Assembly (NCBI GenBank): GCA_050248955.1
Contig: JBFWRK010000009.1
Coordinates: forward strand, 62,001-126,000
Length of the DNA stretch: 64,000 nt
Direction: 5' to 3'
DNA from: JBFWRK01 sp050248955
GTDB lineage: Bacteria; Actinomycetota; Acidimicrobiia; Acidimicrobiales; Ilumatobacteraceae
Shown: one piece after another, positions 43,865 through 51,253 of the stretch
Layout of the letters: each line of letters begins with the position of its first letter
Position numbering within the stretch: the first letter of the stretch is position 1
Translations under genes and position numbers: made by a program
Notes under the pieces: generated by a model
What the model saw: the letters and a program-made list of their open reading frames with translations, nothing else
Told to the model about the DNA's origin: nothing
The model's database searches: none

Positions 43865-45318
43865 TCCCGGCCGTTCCCGGGCCGATCGCGCCGCTCGACC
43901 TCTCGACGCCCGGGCGCTTCCACGTCGTCGGCGTCGGTGGCCCCGGCATGAGCGCCATCGCGCTCGTGCTCGCCGAGATGGGTCACGACGTCTCGGGCAG
44001 CGACCTGCGCGAGCTCCCCGTGCTCGATCGGCTCCGGGCAGCCGGCGTCGACATCTCCGTCGGCCACGACCGCTCGCTCGTGCACGGCGTCGACGCCGTC
44101 ACCTCCTCGACAGCGATCCCGGCCCACAACATCGAGCTCGACGAAGCCGGCCGCACCGGAGTCGCCGTTCTCCGTCGGGCCGGCATGCTCGCCTCGATCT
44201 GCGCGCAGGCCAGGTCGCTCGCCGTCGCCGGCACGCACGGCAAGACCACCACGAGCTCGATGCTGATGCTGGTGCTCGTCGACGCTGGCCTCCGCCCGAG
44301 CTTCGTGATCGGCGGCGACGTCGCCGACATGGGGACCGGAGCGCAGTGGACCGGCAGCGAGTGGCTCGTCGTCGAAGCCGACGAGAGCGACCTCACCCAC
44401 GTCGAGCTGCCGCTGCACGGCACGATCCTCACGAACGTGGATGCCGACCACCTCGAGCACTACGGCACGTTCGAACGGATCGTCGAGTGCTTCGGGCAGT
44501 ACCTCGCGCAGATCCCGGGGCCGAAGGTCCTCTGCGCCGACGATCCCGTCTGCGACCGGTTCGCGGCGGAGCTCGCTGCCGAGTCCGGTGCCGACCGCCA
44601 CGTCGTCACGTACGGCACCGCGGCGGGCGCGACCTACCGGGTCGACGACGTCGTCTCCGGGGATGGCGGGCAGTCGTTCACGGTGGTGTGCCGAGGTGAG
44701 GAGCTCGGCCGTGTGGAGCTGCCGCTGCGCGGCATCCACAACGTCCGCAACGCGGCCGCGGTCGTCGCGATGGCGCGGGAGATCGGGGTCGAGTTCGACG
44801 TCATCGCGCGTGCACTCGCCCGGTTCGGCGGCGTCGCCCGGCGCTTCGACATCCGCGGCACGTTCGACGGCGTCACGCTGGTCGACGACTACGCACACGT
44901 GCCGGCGGAGATCGCCGCCGTGCTCGAGGCCGCCGCGACCAATGGCGACGGCTGGCGGCGCATCGTCGCCGTGTTCCAGCCGAACCGCTACCGGCGCATG
45001 GCCGTGCTGTCGCCGGAGTACCGCGACGCCTTCGTGCGCGCCAACGTCACCGTCCTGACCGACATCTATCCCTCCGGCGACGAGCCGATCCCCGGCGTGT
45101 CCGGGAAGCTCGTCGTCAACGCCGTGCTCGACGCCCATCCCGACCAGCGCGTCGTGTGGATGCCGCACCGCTCCGATCTCGCCGGCTACCTGGCCTCGAC
45201 GCTGCAGCCGGGTGACGTGTGCATCTCGATGGGATGCGGGGACATCGCCGAGCTCCCGGCCGAGATCCTCGATGCCGCCGCTGCCCGTGGGAGGCTGACG
45301 GAGCGCGGGGAACCGTGA
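43861..45318 (+). CDS. murC: UDP-N-acetylmuramate-L-alanine ligase
   Basis: 485 residues. It has Rossmann start FHVVGVGGPGMSAIALVL, ATP loop VAGTHGKTTTSSML, VVEADESDLTHVELP, TNVDADHLEHYGTFE and the carboxy VDDYAHVPAEIAAVLEAA with FQPNRYRR. It begins muropeptide assembly by adding L-Ala to UDP-MurNAc. The GTG at 43861 overlaps the murG stop (GTGA). The order murG-murC-murB matches many actinobacteria. Confidence 0.95.
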   Translation: MIPAVPGPIAPLDLSTPGRFHVVGVGGPGMSAIALVLAEMGHDVSGSDLRELPVLDRLRAAGVDISVGHDRSLVHGVDAVTSSTAIPAHNIELDEAGRTGVAVLRRAGMLASICAQARSLAVAGTHGKTTTSSMLMLVLVDAGLRPSFVIGGDVADMGTGAQWTGSEWLVVEADESDLTHVELPLHGTILTNVDADHLEHYGTFERIVECFGQYLAQIPGPKVLCADDPVCDRFAAELAAESGADRHVVTYGTAAGATYRVDDVVSGDGGQSFTVVCRGEELGRVELPLRGIHNVRNAAAVVAMAREIGVEFDVIARALARFGGVARRFDIRGTFDGVTLVDDYAHVPAEIAAVLEAAATNGDGWRRIVAVFQPNRYRRMAVLSPEYRDAFVRANVTVLTDIYPSGDEPIPGVSGKLVVNAVLDAHPDQRVVWMPHRSDLAGYLASTLQPGDVCISMGCGDIAELPAEILDAAAARGRLTERGEP

Positions 45319-46274
45319 CTCCGGCGGTGAGCTCGGCAGTGGAGCACGCCGCGGCAGCGCTCGGCCCGCTCGCCCGTCGGGCGGTGCCGCTCGGACCGAT
45401 GACGACGTACCGGGTGGGCGGATCAGCGGCGCTGTTCGTGCGAGCCGACTCGCTGGCCGACCTCCGCGCCGTCGCCGAGGCAGTGCAGGTGAGCGCCGTG
45501 CCGGTGCTCGTCGTCGGCCGCGGGTCCAACCTCCTCGTCGCGGACGCAGGGTTCGCCGGGCTCGTCGTCGCACTCGGTGACATCGGCGCCGAGCTCGAGA
45601 TCGACGAGCTCGACGTCGTCGCCGGTGCGGGCGTGCTGCTGCCGGTGCTCGCCCGACGTACCGCTGCTGCGTCGTTGACCGGGCTGGAGTGGGCGGTCGG
45701 CGTGCCCGGATCGGTCGGCGGCGCGGTGCGGATGAACGCGGGAGGGCACGGCTCCGACATCGCCGCCACCCTCGAGACCGTCGACATCATCGACCTGGGC
45801 ACGGGCGCTGAGGAGGTCTGTGTGCCAGCAGCGCGGCTCGGGCTCCGTTTCCGCGGTTCGTCCCTGGGTGACCTCCAGGTGGTCGTGCGCGCCCGGCTCC
45901 GGCTGCGCCGTGGCGACCGTGCGGCATCCGAGCAGGAGATCGCCGACATCGTGAGATGGCGGCGGGAGCACCAACCAGGCGGGCAGAATGCGGGTTCGGT
46001 GTTCGTCAATCCCATTCCTGGTCAGCTCGCTGCGGGCGAGCTCGTCGACGGGCTCGGCCTGCGCGGGTTCCGGATCGGCACCGCACACGTCTCGGCGAAG
46101 CACGCGAACTTCATCCAGGCCGACGACGGCGGGACGGCCGCCGACGTCCGCGCCGTGATCGAGCACGTCAGGGCGCGCGTCGCCGCCGAGCGGGGCGTCA
46201 CCTTGCGCAGTGAGGTGCGCCTGGTGGGCTTCCCCGACAGCCCACCGCCCACACCCGGGATCGAGCTGCGATGA
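45315..46274 (+). CDS. murB: UDP-N-acetylenolpyruvoylglucosamine reductase
   Basis: 319 residues, FAD-dependent, NADPH-using. It has TTYRVGGSAALFV, VVGRGSNLLVADAGFAGLV (FAD binding), WAVGVPGSVGGAVRMNAGGHGSD, NAGSVFVNP (proton donor Ser) and AKHANFIQ near the end. Features fit the type I MurB shape. The GTG at 45315 overlaps the murC stop (GTGA). Confidence 0.94.
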   Translation: MTPAVSSAVEHAAAALGPLARRAVPLGPMTTYRVGGSAALFVRADSLADLRAVAEAVQVSAVPVLVVGRGSNLLVADAGFAGLVVALGDIGAELEIDELDVVAGAGVLLPVLARRTAAASLTGLEWAVGVPGSVGGAVRMNAGGHGSDIAATLETVDIIDLGTGAEEVCVPAARLGLRFRGSSLGDLQVVVRARLRLRRGDRAASEQEIADIVRWRREHQPGGQNAGSVFVNPIPGQLAAGELVDGLGLRGFRIGTAHVSAKHANFIQADDGGTAADVRAVIEHVRARVAAERGVTLRSEVRLVGFPDSPPPTPGIELR

Positions 46275-47155
46275 ACCGCATCATCATCGGCGGCGACGAC
46301 GACAGCGACCTGCCGGACGCGATCGATGTCAGCGAGCTCGTCCCCGTCCCGCAGTCGAGCAGCCCGCAGGTCGACCCCCGGCTCCGCTCCCGGCGCATCG
46401 GCGTACGCCGGGCGGAAGGGCGCAAGCGGCTCACGCTCGTGCTCATCGTGCTCGGCATCGTCGTGATCGTGATCGGCGTGCTCGCCTTCCTCGCTTCGCC
46501 GCTGTTCTCGGTGAAGCAGGTGCGCGTCAACGGCGCGCTGTACACGACGGACGAGGTGCTCGCGCCGATCCTCGCGACCGTCGACGGGGAGCCGATCCTG
46601 ACGGTGGACACCGATGTCGTACGGGCGAGGATCGAGGCACTGCCCTGGGTGCGTCGCGCCGAGGTCCACACCGACTTCCCGCACACGCTGGTGATCGACG
46701 TCGACGAGCGCAAGCCGGCGGCCGTCTACCTGGGTGGCGACGGTCGCTGGCGGGTCATCGACCGTGACGGCAGGATCATCGCCGTGGAGCTCGGCCAGCC
46801 GATCGACTACATGGCGGTCGAAGGCACGGGGCCTGATCTCGAGCCGGGATCGGACGCCGGGCCGACCTTCCGCGCCCTCGCCGAGCTCGCCGAGACCATC
46901 CGCGATCTGCCCGACCTTGCCGCGGTCACCGACCGGCTCACGCTGTCGACGGCCGATGAGTTCGGCATCGTCCTCCGCCGTGGTGATGGTTCGGACAGCG
47001 GGTCTGGCGATGAGCCCGAGACCGTCGTCAACCTGGGCCCGGCGACGAACCTGCGCAGCAAGCTGGCGGTTCTGATCACCCTCCAGCGAGAGGGAACGCT
47101 CGTCGACGCGGTCTCCGTCGACATCTCCGATCCGGCCAAGCCCGCCGTCAAGTAG
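46271..47155 (+). CDS. ftsQ: Divisome protein FtsQ (POTRA domain)
   Basis: 294 residues. A cytoplasmic start (~55 residues, acidic then basic) precedes one membrane helix (LTLVLIVLGIVVIVIGVLAFLA). The POTRA domain is recognisable from SPLFSVKQVRVNGALYTTDEVLAPI and WVRRAEVHTDFPHTLVIDVDERKPAAV, followed by the FtsQ beta domain. It recruits later division proteins and binds FtsL. The ATG overlaps the murB stop (ATGA). No ftsA follows; ftsZ comes next after 66 bases. Confidence 0.9.
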   Translation: MNRIIIGGDDDSDLPDAIDVSELVPVPQSSSPQVDPRLRSRRIGVRRAEGRKRLTLVLIVLGIVVIVIGVLAFLASPLFSVKQVRVNGALYTTDEVLAPILATVDGEPILTVDTDVVRARIEALPWVRRAEVHTDFPHTLVIDVDERKPAAVYLGGDGRWRVIDRDGRIIAVELGQPIDYMAVEGTGPDLEPGSDAGPTFRALAELAETIRDLPDLAAVTDRLTLSTADEFGIVLRRGDGSDSGSGDEPETVVNLGPATNLRSKLAVLITLQREGTLVDAVSVDISDPAKPAVK

Positions 47156-47221
47156 TGGCCGTTCCCGCTTTTTCGCTCAACGACGTGCGAGGATAGAGAA
47201 AAGTTCGTCCGGAGGTACCCG

Positions 47222-48316
47222 ATGGTTGGCTCACCCCAGAACTACCTCGCCGTGATCAAGGTGATCGGCGTTGGTGGTGGCGGCGTGAACGCTGTGAACC
47301 GCATGATCGACGCTGGCCTGAAAGGCGTCGAGTTCATCGCGGTCAACACCGATGCGCAAGCGCTGCTCATGAGCGATGCCGATGTCAAGCTCGACATCGG
47401 CCGCGATCTCACGCGGGGCCTCGGCGCCGGCAGTGATCCGGAGGTCGGTCGCCAGGCGGCCGAATCGCACCGGGACGAGATCGAGGAGATCATCAAGGGC
47501 TCCGACATGGTGTTCATCACGGCGGGCAAGGGCGGCGGCACGGGCACCGGCGCTGCTCCGGTCATCGCCGAGATCGCGAAGGGTCTCGGCGCGCTGACGA
47601 TCGGCGTCGTCACCCGCCCGTTCTCCTTCGAGGGCCGCCGCCGCTCGGTGCAGGCCGAGACCGGCATCCAGCGGCTGAAGGAGAAGGTCGACACGCTGAT
47701 CGTCATCCCGAACGACCGTCTGCTGACCGTCGCCAACGAGAAGACGAGCGTGCTCAACGCGTTCAAGATGGCCGACGAGGTGCTGCTGCAGGGCGTGTCC
47801 GGGATCACGACGCTGATCACGACGCCCGGTCTGATCAACACGGACTTCGCCGACGTGAAGATGATCATGAGCAACGCCGGGTCGGCGCTCATGGGCATCG
47901 GCCAGGCGAGCGGCGAGAACCGAGCCGTGGTGGCGGCGAAGACCGCCATCTCGAGCCCCCTGCTCGAGGCCGCGATCGATGGTGCGCGGGGCATCCTGCT
48001 CAACATCACCGGCGCGTCCGACCTCGGGCTGTTCGAGATCAACTCGGCGGCCGAGATCATCCAGGGCGTCGCACATCAGGACGCGAACATCATCTTCGGC
48101 GCCGTGATCGACGACGAGATGGGCGACGAGGTCAGGGTCACCGTCATCGCCGCCGGCTTCGACCGCTGGGAGGGCCCCGCCACCCCCGGGGCGCGCGCCA
48201 CCCGACCCGGCGACGAGAAGAAGTCGCCCACCAGCATCAAGGACCTCTTCGGCGACGACGAAGCGGGCGACGACGAAGGGGACGACGACTTCGACGTTCC
48301 GTCGTTCCTGAAGTGA
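47222..48316 (+). CDS. ftsZ: Cell-division GTPase FtsZ
   Basis: 364 residues. It has GTP-binding KVIGVGGGGVNAVNRM and the tubulin signature AGKGGGTGTGAAPVIAE. The T7 loop NTDFADVKMIMSNAGSALMGIG completes the site in the next subunit, and the conserved tail DDDFDVPSFLK binds SepF. It builds the Z-ring. A strong GGAGGT (47211-47216) lies 5 bases before the ATG. The 66-base gap after ftsQ is relatively AT-rich (GGATAGAGAAAAG), so a separate promoter is plausible, which would allow extra FtsZ. Confidence 0.97.
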   Translation: MVGSPQNYLAVIKVIGVGGGGVNAVNRMIDAGLKGVEFIAVNTDAQALLMSDADVKLDIGRDLTRGLGAGSDPEVGRQAAESHRDEIEEIIKGSDMVFITAGKGGGTGTGAAPVIAEIAKGLGALTIGVVTRPFSFEGRRRSVQAETGIQRLKEKVDTLIVIPNDRLLTVANEKTSVLNAFKMADEVLLQGVSGITTLITTPGLINTDFADVKMIMSNAGSALMGIGQASGENRAVVAAKTAISSPLLEAAIDGARGILLNITGASDLGLFEINSAAEIIQGVAHQDANIIFGAVIDDEMGDEVRVTVIAAGFDRWEGPATPGARATRPGDEKKSPTSIKDLFGDDEAGDDEGDDDFDVPSFLK

Positions 48317-48350
48317 GCAGCGCGGTCACCGCGACCGCCCGACGAGCACC

Positions 48351-49034
48351 ATGATCGACGTCGCCACCGTCGCCGACCACGTCGCCGCCGTGCGGGCGCG
48401 CATCGCGGCTGCCGGCGGACGTGACGTCGAGCTCGTCGCCGTGACGAAGACGTTCCCGGTCGAGGCCATCCGCGCTGCAGTCGCTGCCGGGTGCCGCGCG
48501 ATCGGCGAGAACTACGCCCAGGAGCTCGTCGCGAAGATCGCCGAGCTCGAGCGCGGTGGCATCGACGAGGGTGAGCGCCCGGAGGTGCACTTCATCGGCC
48601 ACCTGCAGACGAACAAGGTCCGCATGCTCGCGCCGGTGGTGACCGTCTGGGAGAGCGTCGATCGACCGTCTGTCGTCGACGAGATCGAGAAGCGCGCACC
48701 GGGGGCGCGGATCTACGTGCAGGTCAACGTGACCGGTGAGCCGCAGAAGAGCGGGTGCCGGCCGGACGAGGCGGCGGCGCTCGTGCGCCGGGCGACGGAT
48801 GCCGGGCTGCAGGTCGAGGGCCTGATGACCATCGGTGTGCTGGACGACCCCGTGGCGGCGCGGGCGGGGTTCCGCCTGCTGCGCGGGCTGTCGACCTCGC
48901 TCGGGTTGCGCGGATGCTCGATGGGCATGACCGATGACCTGGAGATCGCGGTGGAGGAAGGTGCCACGCTTGTGCGCGTCGGCCGCGCGCTCTTCGGACC
49001 GCGAGTCCGCGATGTCGACCGCGACCTGCGGTAG
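48351..49034 (+). CDS. YggS-family PLP homeostasis protein
   Basis: 227 residues, a single TIM-barrel domain binding pyridoxal phosphate like the amino half of alanine racemase. The PLP lysine lies in ELVAVTKTFPVEAI, followed by IGENYAQEL, HFIGHLQTNKV, VQVNVTGEPQKSG and SMGMTDDLEIAVEEGATLVRVG. The family maintains vitamin B6 and amino-acid balance rather than catalysing a known reaction. It sits between ftsZ and sepF, as in many Gram-positive genomes. The ATG is 34 bases after ftsZ. Confidence 0.92.
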   Translation: MIDVATVADHVAAVRARIAAAGGRDVELVAVTKTFPVEAIRAAVAAGCRAIGENYAQELVAKIAELERGGIDEGERPEVHFIGHLQTNKVRMLAPVVTVWESVDRPSVVDEIEKRAPGARIYVQVNVTGEPQKSGCRPDEAAALVRRATDAGLQVEGLMTIGVLDDPVAARAGFRLLRGLSTSLGLRGCSMGMTDDLEIAVEEGATLVRVGRALFGPRVRDVDRDLR

Positions 49035-49055
49035 CTTTTTCACAGGAGGTCACGG

Positions 49056-49625
49056 ATGTCACTCTGGAAGAGGGCCATGGACTATCTCGGTCTCGGCCCC
49101 GATGACGCATACGACGATTACGACCTCCAGGCGATGGAGCCGGAGCGTCCGATGCGTCCGTCGCGGGGTGGCGGCTACGACGACCAGCGAGCCGCTCGGC
49201 CGGCGCGACCGGGGGGATACGGCAATGACGAGAACGACCCGCAGGTGCGGCCGGTGCCGCGATCGGCGCCCAATCGGGACCTCGAGCCCTCGCCAAGCCG
49301 CCCTCGTGTCACCGTGCCCGACGATTCCGGCATCGTGCCCCGGCCTGCCCGCCAGGGTTCGGCGGTGAGAGCAGTGCCGCAGAGCAGTGGTGAGCCCTAC
49401 ACGGTCAGGCCGCGGCGCTTCGACCAGGCCCAGGAGGTCGCCGACAAGTTCAAGGAGGGCTTGCCGGTGATCATGAACCTCGAGGCGGCGGACCGTGAGA
49501 TCTCGCGGCGCCTGATCGACTTCGCGAGTGGGCTCTGCTACGGCCTCAACGGCTCGATGGAGAAGGTCGCGACGGGTGTGTACCTGCTCAAGGCGCATGC
49601 TCGCCAGAACGAGTACGACGGCTGA
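49056..49625 (+). CDS. sepF: Z-ring anchor protein SepF
   Basis: 189 residues. An amphipathic membrane-targeting start (SLWKRAMDYLGLG) is followed by a disordered Arg/Pro/Asp-rich linker (~100 residues) and the SepF fold (PRRFDQAQEVADKFKEGLPVIMNLEAADREISRRLIDFASGLCYGLNGSMEKVATGVYLL in parts). SepF ties FtsZ to the membrane and replaces FtsA, which is missing here. AGGAGGT (49044-49050) lies 5 bases before the ATG, among the best ribosome sites in the window. Confidence 0.95.
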   Translation: MSLWKRAMDYLGLGPDDAYDDYDLQAMEPERPMRPSRGGGYDDQRAARPARPGGYGNDENDPQVRPVPRSAPNRDLEPSPSRPRVTVPDDSGIVPRPARQGSAVRAVPQSSGEPYTVRPRRFDQAQEVADKFKEGLPVIMNLEAADREISRRLIDFASGLCYGLNGSMEKVATGVYLLKAHARQNEYDG

Positions 49626-49640
49626 ACCAGGCGCGTCACC

Positions 49641-49889
49641 GTGGACATCCTGTGTTCGTTGCTCAACCTCTACATCATCGCGATCATCGTCCGCCTCGTG
49701 CTCTCGTGGTTCCCGCTGTCACCGGGTTCGGTGATGGAGCGGGTGAACTACGGGCTGCGGCGGGTGACCGATCCGGTGCTCGAACCGTTGCGTCGGGTCC
49801 TGCCGCCGCTCGGTCCGATCGACATCAGCCCGATGATCGCGATCATCGGGCTGCAGCTCGTCGTCGGCCGGTTGATCCTCGGCTGCTGA
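49641..49889 (+). CDS. YggT-family membrane protein
   Basis: 82 residues with two membrane segments (ILCSLLNLYIIAIIVRLVLSWF and SPMIAIIGLQLVVGRLILG) joined by a short amphipathic region containing DPVLEPLRRVLPPLGPIDISP, the YggT signature. Its role is unclear; it is regularly found between sepF and divIVA and may help position division or wall synthesis. The GTG at 49641 is 15 bases after sepF. Confidence 0.88.
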   Translation: MDILCSLLNLYIIAIIVRLVLSWFPLSPGSVMERVNYGLRRVTDPVLEPLRRVLPPLGPIDISPMIAIIGLQLVVGRLILGC

Positions 49890-49914
49890 TCCACGCGTGA
49901 TCTCTGCGACGGAG

Positions 49915-49931
49915 CGGACACGACGTGTCCG
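49915..49931. promoter_or_regulatory. 17-base palindrome upstream of divIVA
   Basis: CGGACACGACGTGTCCG is a perfect inverted repeat around A49923, in the 116-base gap between yggT and divIVA. It could end the yggT transcript as a small hairpin or serve as an operator for divIVA. A 13-base-period repeat (GAGAACCCG at 49942 and 49955) follows it. Confidence 0.4.
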
Positions 49932-49991
49932 GGCGTGAACAGAGAACCCGAACCGAGAACCCGAAGAGCGAACGCGGTGGTGGCGCACGTC

Positions 49992-49997
49992 TAGCAT
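49992..49997 (+). promoter_or_regulatory. -10 element, leaderless promoter of divIVA
   Basis: TAGCAT lies 8 bases before the divIVA ATG (50006); no Shine-Dalgarno sequence is present between them. Confidence 0.5.
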
Positions 49998-50005
49998 GAG
50001 CCGCC

Positions 50006-50941
50006 ATGGATGAATCGCCCCAGGCTGTCGCCGGCACGACCTTTCGCATCGTGAAGAAGGGGTACGACCCCGACGAGGTACGGGCCTACCTGTCCACGGT
50101 GTCCCGGGCGCTGACCGCAGCGCAGGAGCACGCCGGGTCGATGGAGGCGAGGGCGCGCCAGGCCGTGGCGAAGGCGCAGGAGCTGATTCAGCAGCGTCAA
50201 GCCACGCCTGACCGCGGGGTGAAGCTCGAGGACACCGAGACGATCAGTCGCACGCTGCTGCTCGCCCAGCGCACCGCCGACAACACCACCGCCGACGCCC
50301 GCAAGGAGGCGGAGAAGACCCTCGCCGCCGCGCGCGCCGAGTCGGACACGACCGTCGCGGCTGCCAAGGAAGAGGCGCTCAAGCTCGTCGAGACCGCGCG
50401 CGCCGATGCCCGCCGGGCTGGCGAGGCCGAGCGCGTGCAGGTCGAGGAGGAGCTGCAGCAGCTGCTCGCCCGCCTCGAGTTCCTGCGCGACGACGTCGCC
50501 CAGCTCGAGCGGTTCACGAGCGAGCAGCGCACCCGCGTGCGCGAGGCGGCCGATGCGCTGAGCGACATCGCCGACCGCCCGGTCGGCGGGCTCGGCGAGC
50601 ACCGGCCACCAGTCCTCTCGGCGGCGTCCGACATGCCGCCCCCGCTCGGTGAGCCGGTCGCCGCCGTCGGCGCACCCGCGTCGGCAGCGGCCGAACAGGA
50701 CGCGGACATCTGGGGCGACGAGGCCGACCTGGCCTTCGCCGACGACGGCGAACCGCCGCCGAGCGCGATCGATGCCGATTCGCCGACGCAGGCGTTGCGG
50801 GCGGTGCCGGGCCGGCCCGAGGCCGACGACCACGAGCACCCCGAGCTGTTCGACCAGCACGAGATCACCGCGGAGGTGCCGGTGACACCGCCGTCGGCGC
50901 CGAACAGCGGCATGCGGATCGTCGGCGACGACGACCGTTGA
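50006..50941 (+). CDS. divIVA: DivIVA-domain polar growth/division protein (Wag31-like)
   Basis: 311 residues. The lipid-binding amino domain is recognisable (TTFRIVKKGYDPDEVRAYLSTVSRAL). It is followed by a long, charged coiled coil (about residues 70-195, rich in Ala/Glu/Arg) and an acidic, Pro-rich disordered tail (Asp/Glu-rich from ~225). DivIVA/Wag31 marks curved membrane at poles and septa and organises wall growth in actinobacteria. The start is fixed by a leaderless promoter. The T-box of ileS follows. Confidence 0.9.
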   Translation: MDESPQAVAGTTFRIVKKGYDPDEVRAYLSTVSRALTAAQEHAGSMEARARQAVAKAQELIQQRQATPDRGVKLEDTETISRTLLLAQRTADNTTADARKEAEKTLAAARAESDTTVAAAKEEALKLVETARADARRAGEAERVQVEEELQQLLARLEFLRDDVAQLERFTSEQRTRVREAADALSDIADRPVGGLGEHRPPVLSAASDMPPPLGEPVAAVGAPASAAAEQDADIWGDEADLAFADDGEPPPSAIDADSPTQALRAVPGRPEADDHEHPELFDQHEITAEVPVTPPSAPNSGMRIVGDDDR

Positions 50942-51019
50942 CCACCGACTGCTGACCCCGACCGCCGACCCCCGACCGCCGGATCGGAAACGCAACCGAT
51001 CCAGGCGGCGCGGAGGCGG

Positions 51020-51025
51020 TAACCT
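51020..51025 (+). promoter_or_regulatory. -10 element of the ileS T-box transcript
   Basis: TAACCT precedes the predicted leader by a few bases. No good -35 was seen. Confidence 0.4.
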
Positions 51026-51029
51026 GGCG

Positions 51030-51253
51030 TGATCGGCGTCGACGAGGCCATCACCTCCGAGCCTCCGGAAGAACGGCTGGCGGTCCGCAGGGACCGGCGG
51101 CTCAGTAGAACCGGACGGGACCAGCCCGTCACAGCTGGCGGAACCGAGCGGCTGCCCACCGAGGTGGGCAGCAACCAGGGTGGTACCGCGGTCGGTCGTG
51201 CCGGTCACGACGGGTCGTCCCTGTAGCCCATGACATCGTCGTAGGAGCATCAG
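51030..51253 (+). promoter_or_regulatory. Translational T-box riboswitch controlling ileS
   Basis: The conserved T-box core AGGGTGGTACCGCG is at 51177-51190. A short stem GAGG/CCTC (51045-51056) presents ATC (51050-51052), an isoleucine codon, fitting an ultrashort Stem I that reads tRNA-Ile. A small hairpin GTCGTG/CACGAC (51195-51211) follows the core. No T-run terminator precedes ileS, while GGAG lies 6 bases before the GTG start, so control should act on ribosome access: uncharged tRNA-Ile opens the site. This is the actinobacterial ileS pattern. Confidence 0.88.
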
